Positions 12,546 to 24,576 of a stretch of DNA of 64,000 nucleotides are shown one piece after another. The DNA is from Muricea muricata (Eukaryota; Cnidaria; Anthozoa; Malacalcyonacea; Plexauridae), in the NCBI GenBank assembly GCA_963855995.1, contig OY979725.1, forward strand, positions 12,442,383 to 12,506,382. The letters are read 5' to 3'. A program made the translations under genes and the position numbers. The notes below the pieces were generated by a model. That model was not told where the DNA came from. It searched no databases and saw only the letters and a program-made list of their open reading frames with translations. Within the stretch, counting starts at the first letter, position 1. The number at the start of each line of letters is the position of its first letter.

Positions 12546-15500
12546 TCATTCATCTTGTTCGTTCAGACCGCAGGGCCGTTTGAATTCCTGTCCACGCTCG
12601 TGGAACCACTTGTTGGCAACTGAAAAAGCATTAAAGTGAGAATATCAGATCAACAGAGTCCAGTAATGTGAACGGGGCAGGTACAGTAAGCTATCTGCTC
12701 AAACGAAGCGACAAAAACTTGAATATCTAAACGTTTTCGTACCCCATTTTGTGCCTGAGATAATCGGACAACCAGCATGCCGCGTTCTGAAGTCACCATC
12801 TCCTGATCTCATTAAATTATGCCAGAACACGAGATCACCCTAGAAAAGAGTTCAGAAAACAATATTACTTTAACACGTATGGCAACGCTATTTGGCTAAG
12901 TGTACAACACGCGTTGTAGTGAATCTTGAGCGCCGATTGAAGTGCAGAACAGGATAGCAAGCAGTTTTAGTTATCATATAGTAATTAGTCCGATAATTTA
13001 ATCCTGCTCCGCCAGTTTCAACCGTATCATCATTTATTTCTTTAGAAAGTCATTGTTTTAACATCGTTGAAAGACGAAATGTTGGCATAGCTACGCTATT
13101 GTATTCAAATACATATGGTGTTCCGGTGTGACGAATGTTTCGGTCTTATTTATAGGGCGTATAAAGCTTAGAATTTAGGACGAAATATTCGTGACACAAC
13201 GCATTGACCTACACTTCCTACTCAGATGCGATAAAAATCATCTACACCGGATTATGTAAGCCACTTTGCCGGGACAAGATAAGCCTCTTGTAGATTTTAA
13301 TCTTTTGACGAAACTTCTACTTTATTAGTAATTCATTAGTCTAAGAAACTGCACTGTTTTTCTCGATCTGGCGAGTAAGTATGGTATATTTGCAAACTAA
13401 AATATAAAGTGACAACTACAGTAATTTTGTTGATCTACGAAATCATCTAGCCAACATTTTAATTTCTTCACTTGCGATGTAATCTTTCGTTTTGTACTAA
13501 TAGTTATGCTGACTTGCACCAAAATATTGAACTATTTAATCGACACCTGTGCAAACGCATTTGAAACACAACCCAAAAAAAATGAGCTGATTTGATTTGC
13601 TATATAGTATTTTCTAGCACAAACATTCAAGTTATTATACGTATCCTGCAAGCTATTAAAATGATCATTGATTAAAATTTCATTTCTCAACTGTCATTTA
13701 TCATGAATAAATTCATTCCACATGTTTCGTTTTTATCCCGATCTATAAATAGCCAATTGACTCCGTTGGATCCACTGAACGAAATGATACGAATACCGAT
13801 ACCAATCTACGCGAACCTGATTCGTCCAGGCTTTATTAACACGTGTGTATATTGTACTTTGACTGAAATAAAAGCAGCCCAGTGTAATTTCGTGCCGATG
13901 TGGTGTAAAATAAATACCTCTTAACGTTTATACAGACTTTTTTAGGAACGTCTTATCTTTATTGCTCTTTAGAACGAGAAATGTGGTTCGCACGCAAACA
14001 CGCGAAGGTCTAGGAATGTGTGTCGTATTCCAGCAAACTCAGGGAGTATCTAGTTAAAAACCGCAAGAAATTTCGCGATCTTAACGAAAGATAGGATTTC
14101 AAGATATCTGACCACATCGTTTGTATTACATTATATATAGTGCAATATACCTCAGATGGTGTCAAACGGGCTCCCACATAGGGAAACACTGTTGCTCCGC
14201 CGGCTTCCACTTTATTCATCTGAAAAACGAAATTGTGCTGTTATGAAAACGACGGAACGAAGAGTAGCGTAATCGCGTTATGTAATATCCCACGCGCGAA
14301 TCGAGGTATGTTTCATTTTTCTATCTTCACTGGAACATTCTTTTCAGCAACAAATATTTCAATGCTCAGTATACATGCAGCGCTTATGTTTGCAGCGTTT
14401 TTTTTTCAACAGTTGTTAATCGTGAAATCTCTCACGCTCGCCAAGCATTTGCTATTTGGAAAAGGAGGCTTGACGCTTTCCTTGTCAACGAAAATCTGGA
14501 TAATTCCTAACTTTTTGTTAAACATACACTGTGGGAAGATCAATCGTTATCTTAATTAATCAAAACAATCGTTTTAGAGAGTAGTAAAACTCGCCTTTTA
14601 GATACTGTTATTTTATTTCCACAGAGTAAACGCGCTTAAAAATTATTCTCGAGTGGAAATCATACACATATCATTCAAGACGGGAACAGTTGAGAAAAAT
14701 ATTGGTGCTCCAGCAGGAATTGAACACTCGCTTACATACAATCTGACCTACGCAATATATATATAAACCTCAAACAACAACAAAAAACCATCAAGAGAAA
14801 TATAAACTTTATTAAGTTTCGGAGCAAGAAGTGACGAGAAGCAGAAATGAAGAAGTGTCACAAAATGAGAAGAAGGAGCTTACCCCGAAACGTGATAAAA
14901 TTTATATTTTTCTTCATAGTTTTTTGTTGTTTGACATCTTGATCATACGCAAATCATCATTGATTTACCCTGTGGCCTGTGTTATTTTAATGGACATGTA
15001 ATTTCATGCCACTTACGTATAATAACGCCGTCGCAATTCTGTTGCCATCTCCAAAGCTTTTGATCAACTTCAGCTCGTGTTCCTAAAAGGAAAACCCGCA
15101 TTGCCATTCAACGGATGGATATTGTTTGGAGTATTTGAGAACATAAATGTTGCATGATCATCGCACGAATGATTATGAATCTATTGGTTAACGAATCAAC
15201 ACGGTATTGTACGATATTAAAGCTCGTTTACTTTTGCAATGCAAAAGTACGAAATGCGAAGAACAAAGTTCCAATTCAAGATATGAACAATAGCAAGAGA
15301 AGCAATTGAAACATTGAGTTTTCCTCGACTTTAAAACAAAATCGAAAATATGTACATACAGTTTCAACTGCTTGTCCCAAACGAACCTCGAGTATATAAA
15401 CTTACTTTAGCGGCGCGAGCCTTATCAAGTTTAATCTGTGAACACAAAGAAATGTGAAATTAATCGATACATGTACAGTCTCATGATGCCAATAATTTAA

Positions 15501-18500
15501 ACAACAATCATTTTGCGCTAATCATGCCACATATATGCTTCCGTTATTGACTATGCGCCATAAACCAGTTTTCTTTATATACAGTAGGTGTAGTAACACA
15601 GGCGTGATTTGATCATAGTTACAAGAGCGGGAGGGGGGGGGGTGCACAAAAGGTGGACAGCACTAGCTATAGCACTATCCAACTGCCACAGAAAGGTATA
15701 AAAGCAGTGCCACTAGGGATATACTCGCAAGAGATAAAAAGTGACTTTAACTCCAAGATGCTGAACTTTAATATGGGTTTACGAACATTGCGGTAACCAC
15801 TGAGTATTTTGATAAAATACATAATAACGGTAACTCCGAAAAAAGACAACATTTTTGTGATTCTACGTTTCGACTTTATTTAGTCATCATCAGGAATGAA
15901 TCATTCCTGAACATGCTTAGAAAGTTGGAGAAAATCACTGTGTGGTGGGTAGAGCTATTCATCTTCCGTACAGCCAGCCCCTGTTTTGGAAATGTATTAC
16001 AGCATTATTATTTATCTGTGTTTGTTTAGGTTAATTCAGGAATTAAGCTTTTGATCGTTACTGTTGTTTTAACCTGCTGATCCAACAGGAATATTGAAAT
16101 CTCACAGGATTCAAGGTAGGATGTTTAAGATAATAATTATTTCCTCACCCTGGAGAAGTCAAAGTGTGGATCATATTGACCAGCCATGCCGTAGTTCTGC
16201 ACCTGAAACAGTAGATTAAATTGATGTCGTAGTTGAATGATAAAAAAAATAAAGAATTAGGCAATATGAGGTTTGATCAGGAGACTCAAACAATTTCGGG
16301 AAAAAAGTTAAAAAATGAATTTGGCATTTGACAAAGTCATCTTAAAATTACAAGCTGCTTAAAGTTGTATATCGTAATTGAGTAAATACAGTAAAATTTT
16401 CTTTCTCTAAGGTAATTTGTAATTTGTTTCATTTGCACAAGTTACTTTAGAAGAACAAGAGGTTATTTGACGCTTCTCAGTCTGTATCAATTCATCCCCT
16501 TTATAAAGGAACTTCTAATTTCACAAATTGAGACTTGTGACTCAAATCCTTTATTGTATGAAGACGATATTATTCACCAACCTGTAAACCTTCTGCAGTA
16601 GAAACATCTAACTGAGTGACCGCCCCCAGTCTAGCGTTAATTTTTGCGACAGCCTCTCCATCCTGGTCATAGAGCCAAGAACTGCGAAAAAAGGATTGAC
16701 GCTAATTACAGTGTATCTTAATTCCTCTTCATCATCAATCTTTGATCTCATCAAACGTTTGTTGTTCTATACTACACTTACAATTCACTGATTCTATAGC
16801 TGGCGAATTCAATTTTTCCAGTCGTAGGATTGTGAACGGTTGCTCTGGACAGCTTGAAAGAAAATAATTTCAAAAGATTTAAGCATTACTTTTGATGTCA
16901 TTAGCTCGGTATATTATCGTCTTTTACCTTCTATGTATACATGTAAATCAAATTTACTTAGTTAGAACTTTTCTCTGCAAATTTTTCTCTGCTTTTTGAC
17001 ATCTTTATTGCATATTTTAAAAAAACGTTCCTCAGTCACACATTTTTAAGACAGTGATATTCGAAACGACTTACCTGCGGACCAGAGATTGCCTTGAGAT
17101 CTTCAATTTCTTCCTTGCTTGCAAAACCCCGGAAGATATAAATTGGCGGTTTCTCCCAAACTCGTTCCATCCTGGCTGGCTTGATTCTCAACAAAGGGTC
17201 TTTGTTGAAGTAGGAACATTTGAGTTTGTTATCGTTTTGTTTTTCCTTGATAAGAGAGAGGTAAAATTTAGTCCAATTTGTTGTTAGCCTTAACTCAAGG
17301 AAAACCGATTGAAATCGTGGAAGGAAAACCATGTAAGATAAGGTCAAGAGGCACAGAGATTATAGCATGGAGATATCAAGATGTAGAGTAGTATGGTACC
17401 GAGATTGAGATACATGGCGAAGAGATGTAATAAGAAGAAATGAAGAAGAATTGGTCGCTGACATTATGGAATGAAGATCAATAATTGCGCTGGACATGTA
17501 AGAGGATCCTGAAGCGGTAGAACGAGAGCTGGGAATGACCCATTTTTGCTAAGAAAATGGAATTCCATCCACTGGGGCTGGGATTCCAAAAAACAATAGA
17601 AAATTAAATGGAATTAAGATTTGAGCAAGACAGTCGTTAGGACTATGGTATTTAGTCAAAATGTGGGCTGGGAAATGGGAACAGGGAGCCTTTCAGGACC
17701 CTGATGTAATAAGGAGAGGTGGTTACCGTGTATGTCAGGATTTCATCCCCACGACACAATCGTTTGTAATTTTCTTTTTCAGTTGGCCAGTCAAAGTTTC
17801 GCAAGTCATATCGTTTTCGTTGATGAGGTTTCAACTTCTTTTTCTTCTTTTCCTCAACCGGTTTTTGCATTTTGCTGCTGGTGTCTCCCATCTGTCTCTC
17901 TTTCTCTCGTGTCAAGTGAATCAGATTCGTTCTCGCTCGTTTGTGATCTGGATCTAAACAAAGAAAGAGGTTCACACATACAGTGTATGAAATACATACG
18001 ATGTGCTTCTTCAATAGATTTGAAGATATGTAGATCTTGCGCCTGACATTCAGCTTCATATCAAACATTTTTAAAGGTAACTACATACAGTAGTTTACCA
18101 ATGTTTCTCCTTACCTAATCTTAACCATTCCACTGTATAGTTCACGGCTTGATGAACATTTCCTAACTAAAGAAAATGCGTAAAGATCAGAAACAAGATG
18201 AGTAATCGTGTAGCCTTGACATTGAAGACGGACAACGAAGGTCTACTGTAGTTCTTTGAAATAAACTTTCAAACAGCATGTGTATGATGTTGAATAAATT
18301 TCAAGAAATCGTTTGCAGGAAAGAAACTAGATCGTGTGTGAGTGAATTCGTGTTGGAACAGAGATAAACAAGCAACCTAACACTAAGGTTTACATTGACA
18401 ACAGACCGCACAGCAGAAAACGCCAAGTTGCGACAACTGTGTCGACATGTTGTTAGACGATATATCAACAAGGTTGCGTTTGCATGGCTTGCGACATTGA

Positions 18501-20787
18501 CGACAAGTCTGTTTCAAGTTGTCAACAGACATGCTGCATGTTGATTGCCAAAACTTGTTATCCGAAAGCTTGTTACAAGTATTTTTCAACAAGTTAATTT
18601 CAACAGAATTGTTGTGGGCAAGTGATATTTATAAGTCCGTCGGCAATTTCCAACAGATCTGTCGTCTTTTTGGCTGTGTAGCAAAGCGTTGTGGTTGTTT
18701 ACTATGGTCAAAGGCAGATAAAGAAGTGATATACCTTAAATTCTACCCAGCTCAAGTGATCGAGTATGTCGCCCATCTTCACGCCATCTTTTTCAACCGA
18801 TCCGTTCATCTGTCGAAGCGTCTCCTCCATCCATACCTTGGTATTTTGATATTTCTGTTCAATGTACGAGCTTCTTCCAATGGTGTACGTGTCATAAACA
18901 CCCAGTTGTGATCCGTCAGTTGCACTCTCGCGCAGTCCTGCCGTGATGTACGAAGGTGGAAGATGGTAGGTCTCTTGGATTCGAGCAATCGCTTTCAGCG
19001 CTCCGTCCAAGTCCACTTCTGACGGCATGAGATCGTTGTAGTTTCTGAGACGGCCAAGAAGCAATTCTACGCGTTCCAAATGGAAAGGAAAGTCTTGATT
19101 GTTTTATCATAAGTAATATCATGATATGAGGGAAATTAGTGATTAAATGTCCCCGAAAGCCGAGAATTTAGCGCCGAGAAGCGGCGGTCTGGAAACCCGA
19201 AGATGCGAGTCCAAATCCCTCTCAAGACAACAAATTTTTCGTTGTTCTTTGCACTGTCAGTTTAATATGAATGTAATTGTTTCATATCTCTAAAAACGGT
19301 TCTGAAATGCTTCTGAGAGTGTTCTTATATCATCGTAACTCTCTTTTCTCCGTGCCAGCAGAGAGATACTGTACCAACACGCTTAAACTCTGGTTAACTT
19401 ATCTAATTTCTATTGTATCATCTCTATACTGTAGTTATGTAGATCTCTTCCTATCAAAGTCACACGAAATGTGGGAATTTTTGGCAAAGGATGAATATCT
19501 AACTTAAGACTATTTGTGTTTTATCGGTTGCATGGCAGGGAACTTGTCACCTTGGAGCATGTGCGTAGCATAGGTAAAATATTAGCGCTATACTGTGGCA
19601 GAATGAGCCTTTCCACGACAAACATAAATGGTATTAAATTATTAATACCACAGACAGAATTCATGTACTAATACTTGTATCTCAATGCACAAAATACCGA
19701 ATTACAAACTTGTATACTAATATCGGAAGTGTCCTTTGAGCTTTTTTGACTTTTTTCACACGGAAAAGTTTTACAATCAGTCCATTGAAATCGTACTTGT
19801 GAAAGAACAAGAAAGAACACAGTTTTCTCTCTGTAATTTTTCTCTCTGTATAGTTTAAGCTCTAAATGCATGCGCATTCTTGACGTCGATAAATTGGCAA
19901 CCATGCAACGCAGAGATTCTAGCTTGGAAACGTGAAAGGCTTTCTGTGAATTACTGTATATTTTGAGAGTCACTTTTTTTATAACATTTTTTACTGTTGG
20001 GTAAATATGTAGGCTGGGTGATAAATGAGGAACGTGTCGCACTGCATGCCTTCAATAAACAATGAAACTATTACATTTGTGACAAATGGGTAATTGCATC
20101 ATTAAACATAATTATAGAGTTATTTGTGCTTACCACAAGCGTTGCACTATCAGTAATTGAGAATTGAATACACAAAGTAAAAATGTTCTATTGATCTGCA
20201 GTACTTGGGGGTTTAAATATTAAGAGAGATTAATAGATTTGGTTGAGAAACCGTTCCTCAAAGTATGACCAGAAAACTATTCCATTCAAATTAATCATCT
20301 GTTAATTGACTTGAACTTGTTTAATCGTTTGGTTAGCCACGATGGATCTCTCGCATGTATCTTACAGACACGAAATGATTTTACCAATAAAATTACGTGT
20401 TAAATTATAAGCATAAAAACTGCACTCGATCACTATACCTTTTTCTCCGTCAATTTTTTGCTTAATTTGCCTCCAGTGCCATACGAAGCGCTTCATCATC
20501 AGGTACGCACGGATTGGATTCGAGGCATAATCTGGTAGCGTGGTAGTTGCGTCTGATTTCAACTGTCTCGCGGTGGCGATGATCTTCGCGAAGGCACGCA
20601 ATTCCATCAGTTTTGTCTCCTCCGAGCTTATATAATCTTCCAAGGCTTGATGCAACTCGATTTCGACAGACGCAAGTTTCGCCATATGATTGTATGCTGT
20701 GAATATATCGCGGCATATTACCCCGTTTCGTGGTAAATATACCATCCCGAAGAATAGCGCACAATATAGTATTCTGGCTGAAGCCAT
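12546..20787 (-). CDS. P4HA: Prolyl 4-hydroxylase alpha subunit (collagen P4H)
   Basis: The enzyme hydroxylates X-Pro-Gly prolines of procollagen in the ER, using Fe(II), 2-oxoglutarate and ascorbate, as an alpha2beta2 tetramer with PDI (family knowledge). Thirteen coding exons chain in frame to about 563 residues: 20787-20439, 19066-18735, 18166-18115, 17953-17727, 17245-17075, 16852-16782, 16681-16582, 16202-16149, 15435-15406, 15082-15017, 14219-14151, 12839-12743 and 12619-12546. A signal peptide at 1-25 and an N-terminal P4Ha_N-type helical region precede the peptide-binding TPR-like part. The C-terminal dioxygenase has HFD (His447, Asp449), distal His528 in TRHAGCP and Lys538 in GTKW; the 10-residue His-Lys spacing equals human H483-K493. 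The end VANKWFHERGQEF is typical. A lysine-rich insert near residues 270-285 and a 30-bp exon (IKLDKARAAK) are unusual. It may serve collagen made for mesoglea or skeletal matrix (inference). Confidence 0.93.
14770..14934. mobile_element. Palindromic MITE of about 165 bp in a P4HA intron
   Basis: The left arm CAAACAACAACAAAAAACCA and the right arm TTTTTTGTTGTTTG are inverted, and the match continues through AAATATAAACTTTATTAAGTTTCGG against CCGAAACGTGATAAAATTTATATTT with a few changes. It sits between P4HA exons 10 and 11. Confidence 0.75.
15660..16000. repeat. Dispersed repeat shared with BBS9 intron
   Basis: Segments such as ATGCTGAACTTTAATATGG and GAACATGCTTAGAAAGTTGG, followed by CTTCCGTACAGCCAGCCC, recur with changes at about 47730-47835 in a BBS9 intron. 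It lies in a P4HA intron and has no coding signal. Confidence 0.55.
18385..18610. repeat. ACAAGTTG-rich dispersed repeat (one of about eight copies)
   Basis: The segment is dense in ACAAGT, CAACTTG and AAACTTGTTATCC. Related copies occur near 1425-1575, 22320-22460, 31400-31515, 39005-39300, 50495-50750, 62290-62340 and 62790-62880, in both orientations and in introns of several genes. TTTGCATGGCTTGCGAC is shared exactly by the copies at 18478 and 39090. No coding capacity is visible; it behaves like a non-autonomous element family. Confidence 0.7.
19169..19295 (+). repeat. tRNA-derived SINE-like element, copy 1
   Basis: The segment GAAGATGCGAGTCCAAATCC resembles a pol III B-box/T-arm, and is followed by a tail with TTTTTCGTTGTTC, CACTGTCAG and TTTCATATCTCTA. 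The same body and tail recur at 21075-21195 (inverted) and 21319-21418. It is upstream of P4HA exon 2 on the opposite strand. Confidence 0.6.
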
Positions 20788-21074
20788 CTTTTAACCTAGG
20801 TTGGCTTGCGACTACACTTGATTCGCTCGCGAAGTAATGATAACACAGAAAAACTCAACTGCCTTAATGTGGTTCGGCCATCAAATCTGCAACTCAAAGA
20901 CACTTTGTTTTGCTGTGTAAAATAATATTGGCTTTCACGCTCGATGACGTAGCGTGGAATCATTTTTGTTGGCCGTAATTTGAGCTGTGGAAACCGGAAG
21001 AAAATTTTAGATTGAATCTTGATTCACAAAACGAACGAACTAACGTTGCTAGTGTAGGTATACTGTGAAAATCT

Positions 21075-21418
21075 TAGATATAGAATCTTATTAATCTGAC
21101 ACTGCAGAGAACAACGAAAAATTCGTTGTCTCGAGCGGGATTTGAACTCGCATCTTCGGGCTCCTAGACAGCCGCTCTTAGGCTCTCGAGTCAAAAAGTT
21201 TCAGCTATCGAGTCAACTGGGATTCGTAGCGAGTCTTGCCCAATTTAAGTGCGCGAAATATTTTCACGACAACTTAACGCTTGTCTTTGTGGACGTGCAG
21301 TGTTTCAATTCTATTTCACAACCGAAGATGTTAGTTCAAATCCCGCTCGAGACAACGAATTTTCGTTGTTCTCTGCAGTGTCAGATCAATATGAATCTAG
21401 TTTTTCATATCTCTATAT
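21075..21418. repeat. Inverted pair of tRNA-derived SINE-like copies
   Basis: A minus-oriented copy (21195-21075, B-box GAGTTCAAATCCCGC) and a plus-oriented copy (21319-21418, TTAGTTCAAATCCCGCTCG) share the tail CAACGAAT...CTGCAGTGTCAGAT...TCATATCTCTA. The two lie head to head about 120 bp apart, just upstream of P4HA. A functional tRNA is unlikely because no complete cloverleaf could be folded by eye. Confidence 0.6.
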
Positions 21419-24332
21419 TTCAACAAATGCATATTTTATATTCTGGTTTGACATGCAATGACTTTGAAATAGAGACATAGAGTCGAAATATCTCCGCTAA
21501 ATTGTGGTCTTGTTAAGCTCACATCTCGAGTTTACAAAATGTTATTGTTAGGAGCATGTTTTTTTTTCTCGTAAGGAACTTATTTTAATTTACTCAATAT
21601 TTTAAATATATTAACCGAATATATTTATTCAACTGAGTCATATATGTGAGTGGATATACGAGTAGAATATTTCCGCTTTCACTTTAAAGAATATTTCCGC
21701 CTAATTCCGCCTATAGCTGTTGTACTTTATACTCAAATTCCCACATTCTCCAGAAGTGTGTTTTATTTTAAAGGATGTTTTCCTAAGGACTGCTTTCCGC
21801 GTTACTCCCGTTGCCAGGTGATTCTAGCATGTCTCAAGAATTTTGGGCACGTCAGCATGCCCATGTTCATTTAGATAATCATACATAATTAAAGTCACTT
21901 TTGTACCGTTTGCTTCCGTCTTGGGCATTTAACTTTTCTTAGAAATACATTAAAGTGAGTGTTTATTGATTGAGTGTGGTTCACAAAGAAATGCTCCATG
22001 CTCCAAGAACACATACAGTAATTAGGAGAAAATATACGGACTTTGATGAACAAAATAGCCCTACTCGCGTAGCCATTTACCAGACCGTCCACCAATGTAT
22101 ACTATAATATTAGTGTCTTAATTAAAATTAATGGAGCTAGCTAATCGTGCTAGCATGATAGTACAAAATTTAATCTAGTTCATTGAGCTTCGAGAACTTG
22201 TGCCTTTATTAGGTTTGTCATTTAAACATTCACTTACTAATTGCATTGGAATTAAAATTGGGACGCCGTGTCCGGTTTCTTAAATGTTTCAACTGTCCGA
22301 AACTTGGTAATTTTCAAATCAGGCTTGTTGCAACTTGTGCAACCATTACAATTTGTTTGGAACAAGTTGCAAATCTTGGGCATCTAATCCTTATATTGTC
22401 ATGTTGTGACGTATCTATTTCAAGACGTGATCGAACAGCTTGTTGCGGCTTGTGCGTTTTTGGTTGTGTGTATAATGATATAAAGGTTCCAACGAATTTG
22501 TTAGAAATATCCATGAATTCTGAATATATGAAAATTATCTGTAGTCTATTTATACTGATGTATACTTCAAGATAGATAAAGAGAGAAGGGTGGCAATGGA
22601 ACTACTGATTTTCCAGTTTTGACTTTATTTCTGAGTGTCATCCTCATCATTCCACTTGATCCCTTGATGATGACCTTGAAATGAACTCGAAAATTCACAA
22701 TTCAATTTCTTCTCTTGTTAATCTCATTTATATTTTATGTTGCGAGATGTGTTTATTGTATTTTTTGTTTAGACTGTTTCAGTTATTGCAGTTACAGTAT
22801 ATAAATATTTTATTATTCGAAGTGTTTCTGCATATAATTACCCCAGTTAGCGCGGGGATATATATATGCTTCCCACAGTGCGACTAATAAGTTAACGCAA
22901 CACAACAACGTGAAAGTAGTTTCTTCAACTGTCTGCTGTTCTTTGCTTTTTATCCAGCCTTGGGAAAGGTCTTTTGGTGGCCAATTTGACGATCGAGAGA
23001 TGGTTTGAAAAATTATCGTTCTCAACTTTATTGCTTCGGATGGCCCGGCCAGGACTTGCGTAACATTCACTAGCTTCTCAAGTGGTCGAAACCCTGGGGA
23101 ACAAGTTGTCTTTAAAGACCACATGAGGTACTGAGCTTTGCATTGTTGTATTTCATCAAAATTATCAATTTCTTGTCGGAAAGTAGCGCAATTACATGCT
23201 GTTGTGCAAAATATTCGGCATGCTAGGGGGAGATGTTCACATGCGGGTAAGCTTAACTCGGGGTTCGGCTCAAAGTTCAGGGCAAATTTTACAAGAGTGT
23301 GTTTGTAAACTTGAAAGTATTTGTTTCATAAGTATTTGTTGTATAAATCTAGCACTAATATCTCCAAACATATGGCTCACGAAATGTATTTGACGTTTTA
23401 TCGTACAAAGATGAATAAAAAAAATTTAAACATCGGCGTTTAACACTAACATTCAAATTAGCATCAATTGAATTTATTAATTATAACAACGTTCTAGACG
23501 CTTGAAGAACAATCTTTTATTATGCGCAAAATTTTAATTTGATTCTTTTAATCAAATTTCTCCCACTCTTTCGGTAAGGTAGTTTGTTTCCTACACTCCA
23601 AACCCCTACTGTGTACAAGGTTTGCAGTAAAACATATGAAAAAATCCACTAAATCCAATACAAAGATTTGAAAATTGAAATAAGGATTACCTTGGAGAAA
23701 ATGGTAATTAACTTTAAAACAAAATAACATTGTATATAACGAAGTTCGTCTGTTTAACGTGACAAATTAGCAAAAGCTAGCGCGTTTTTAAAGTATATAT
23801 AAAGGACTGACATAAAGAATTCGTAGGAATGAGATGTTAAATGGAAAAGTGCGTGTACAAATGTAGTAGAGTAGTAGAGTATAAATATGGATACAACATA
23901 TGGCTGTTTGATGTTTGTGTTGCTAATACTCTGTACACTGGACAAACTGAGAAGTGAGATACTTCCTTGACCACAGAAGGCCAGTCAAACCTACCTGACC
24001 GCGTATAGTCGAGTTGGCATTGGAAAAGTCATGGGTTCAATTCATGCCGTGGTCAGGAATATTTTTCAGCTTGCCTGGTGACGGTGTGGACGGCATAGAC
24101 TCAAACATCTGTGTCACCTGAGTACATACAACACCAGCAGCATGACCAAGCTATAGAGGACTAGTTAGTATGGAGTCGATTCTTTGGAATCAGGATGCCA
24201 TTATGCATACTTACAAGCTTTCTAGTGCATGACGAGCGTCTATGATGTGTATTCGTGTACAGCTGGTTTAATTAATGTCGTCTTTGCCAAGCATAAAAAC
24301 TGTGAACTATGAGCACGCAAAGGATGATGCAT

Positions 24333-24576
24333 TAGAGAGGTTAAGATTTATGTTTACGGCAGATCGGTAACCACAAACGCCAAACTTCAAGTCGGATTTG
24401 AAGGTAAGTTCTACAAGTTTTGGAAGGTTTCGACAAGTTTTTAGTCAATCCATTCTTCAATAATAATGCACAAATTATCCTAATTTCGAACAGCTAACAC
24501 TTCACCTGAAAATCCGACTTGAAGTTTCGCGTTTGCGGTTACCGGTCTTACGTAAACATCAATCTTAACCTCTCTA
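24333..24576. mobile_element. Palindromic MITE with long terminal inverted repeats
   Basis: AGAGAGGTTAAGATTTATGT at the left pairs with ACGTAAACATCAATCTTAACCTCTCT-type sequence at the right, with few mismatches, and the inverted match continues through ACTTCAAGTCGGATTT. Loop length is about 110 bp. Sequence just outside the left end resembles the ends of the element at 31577-31778, so the two may belong to one family. Confidence 0.8.

Noticed and set aside
23995-24050. Possible tRNA (CCTGACC...GGTCAGG with GGGTTCAATTC)
   Set aside because: The arms pair at the ends but no convincing D and anticodon arms fold; more likely a SINE remnant.
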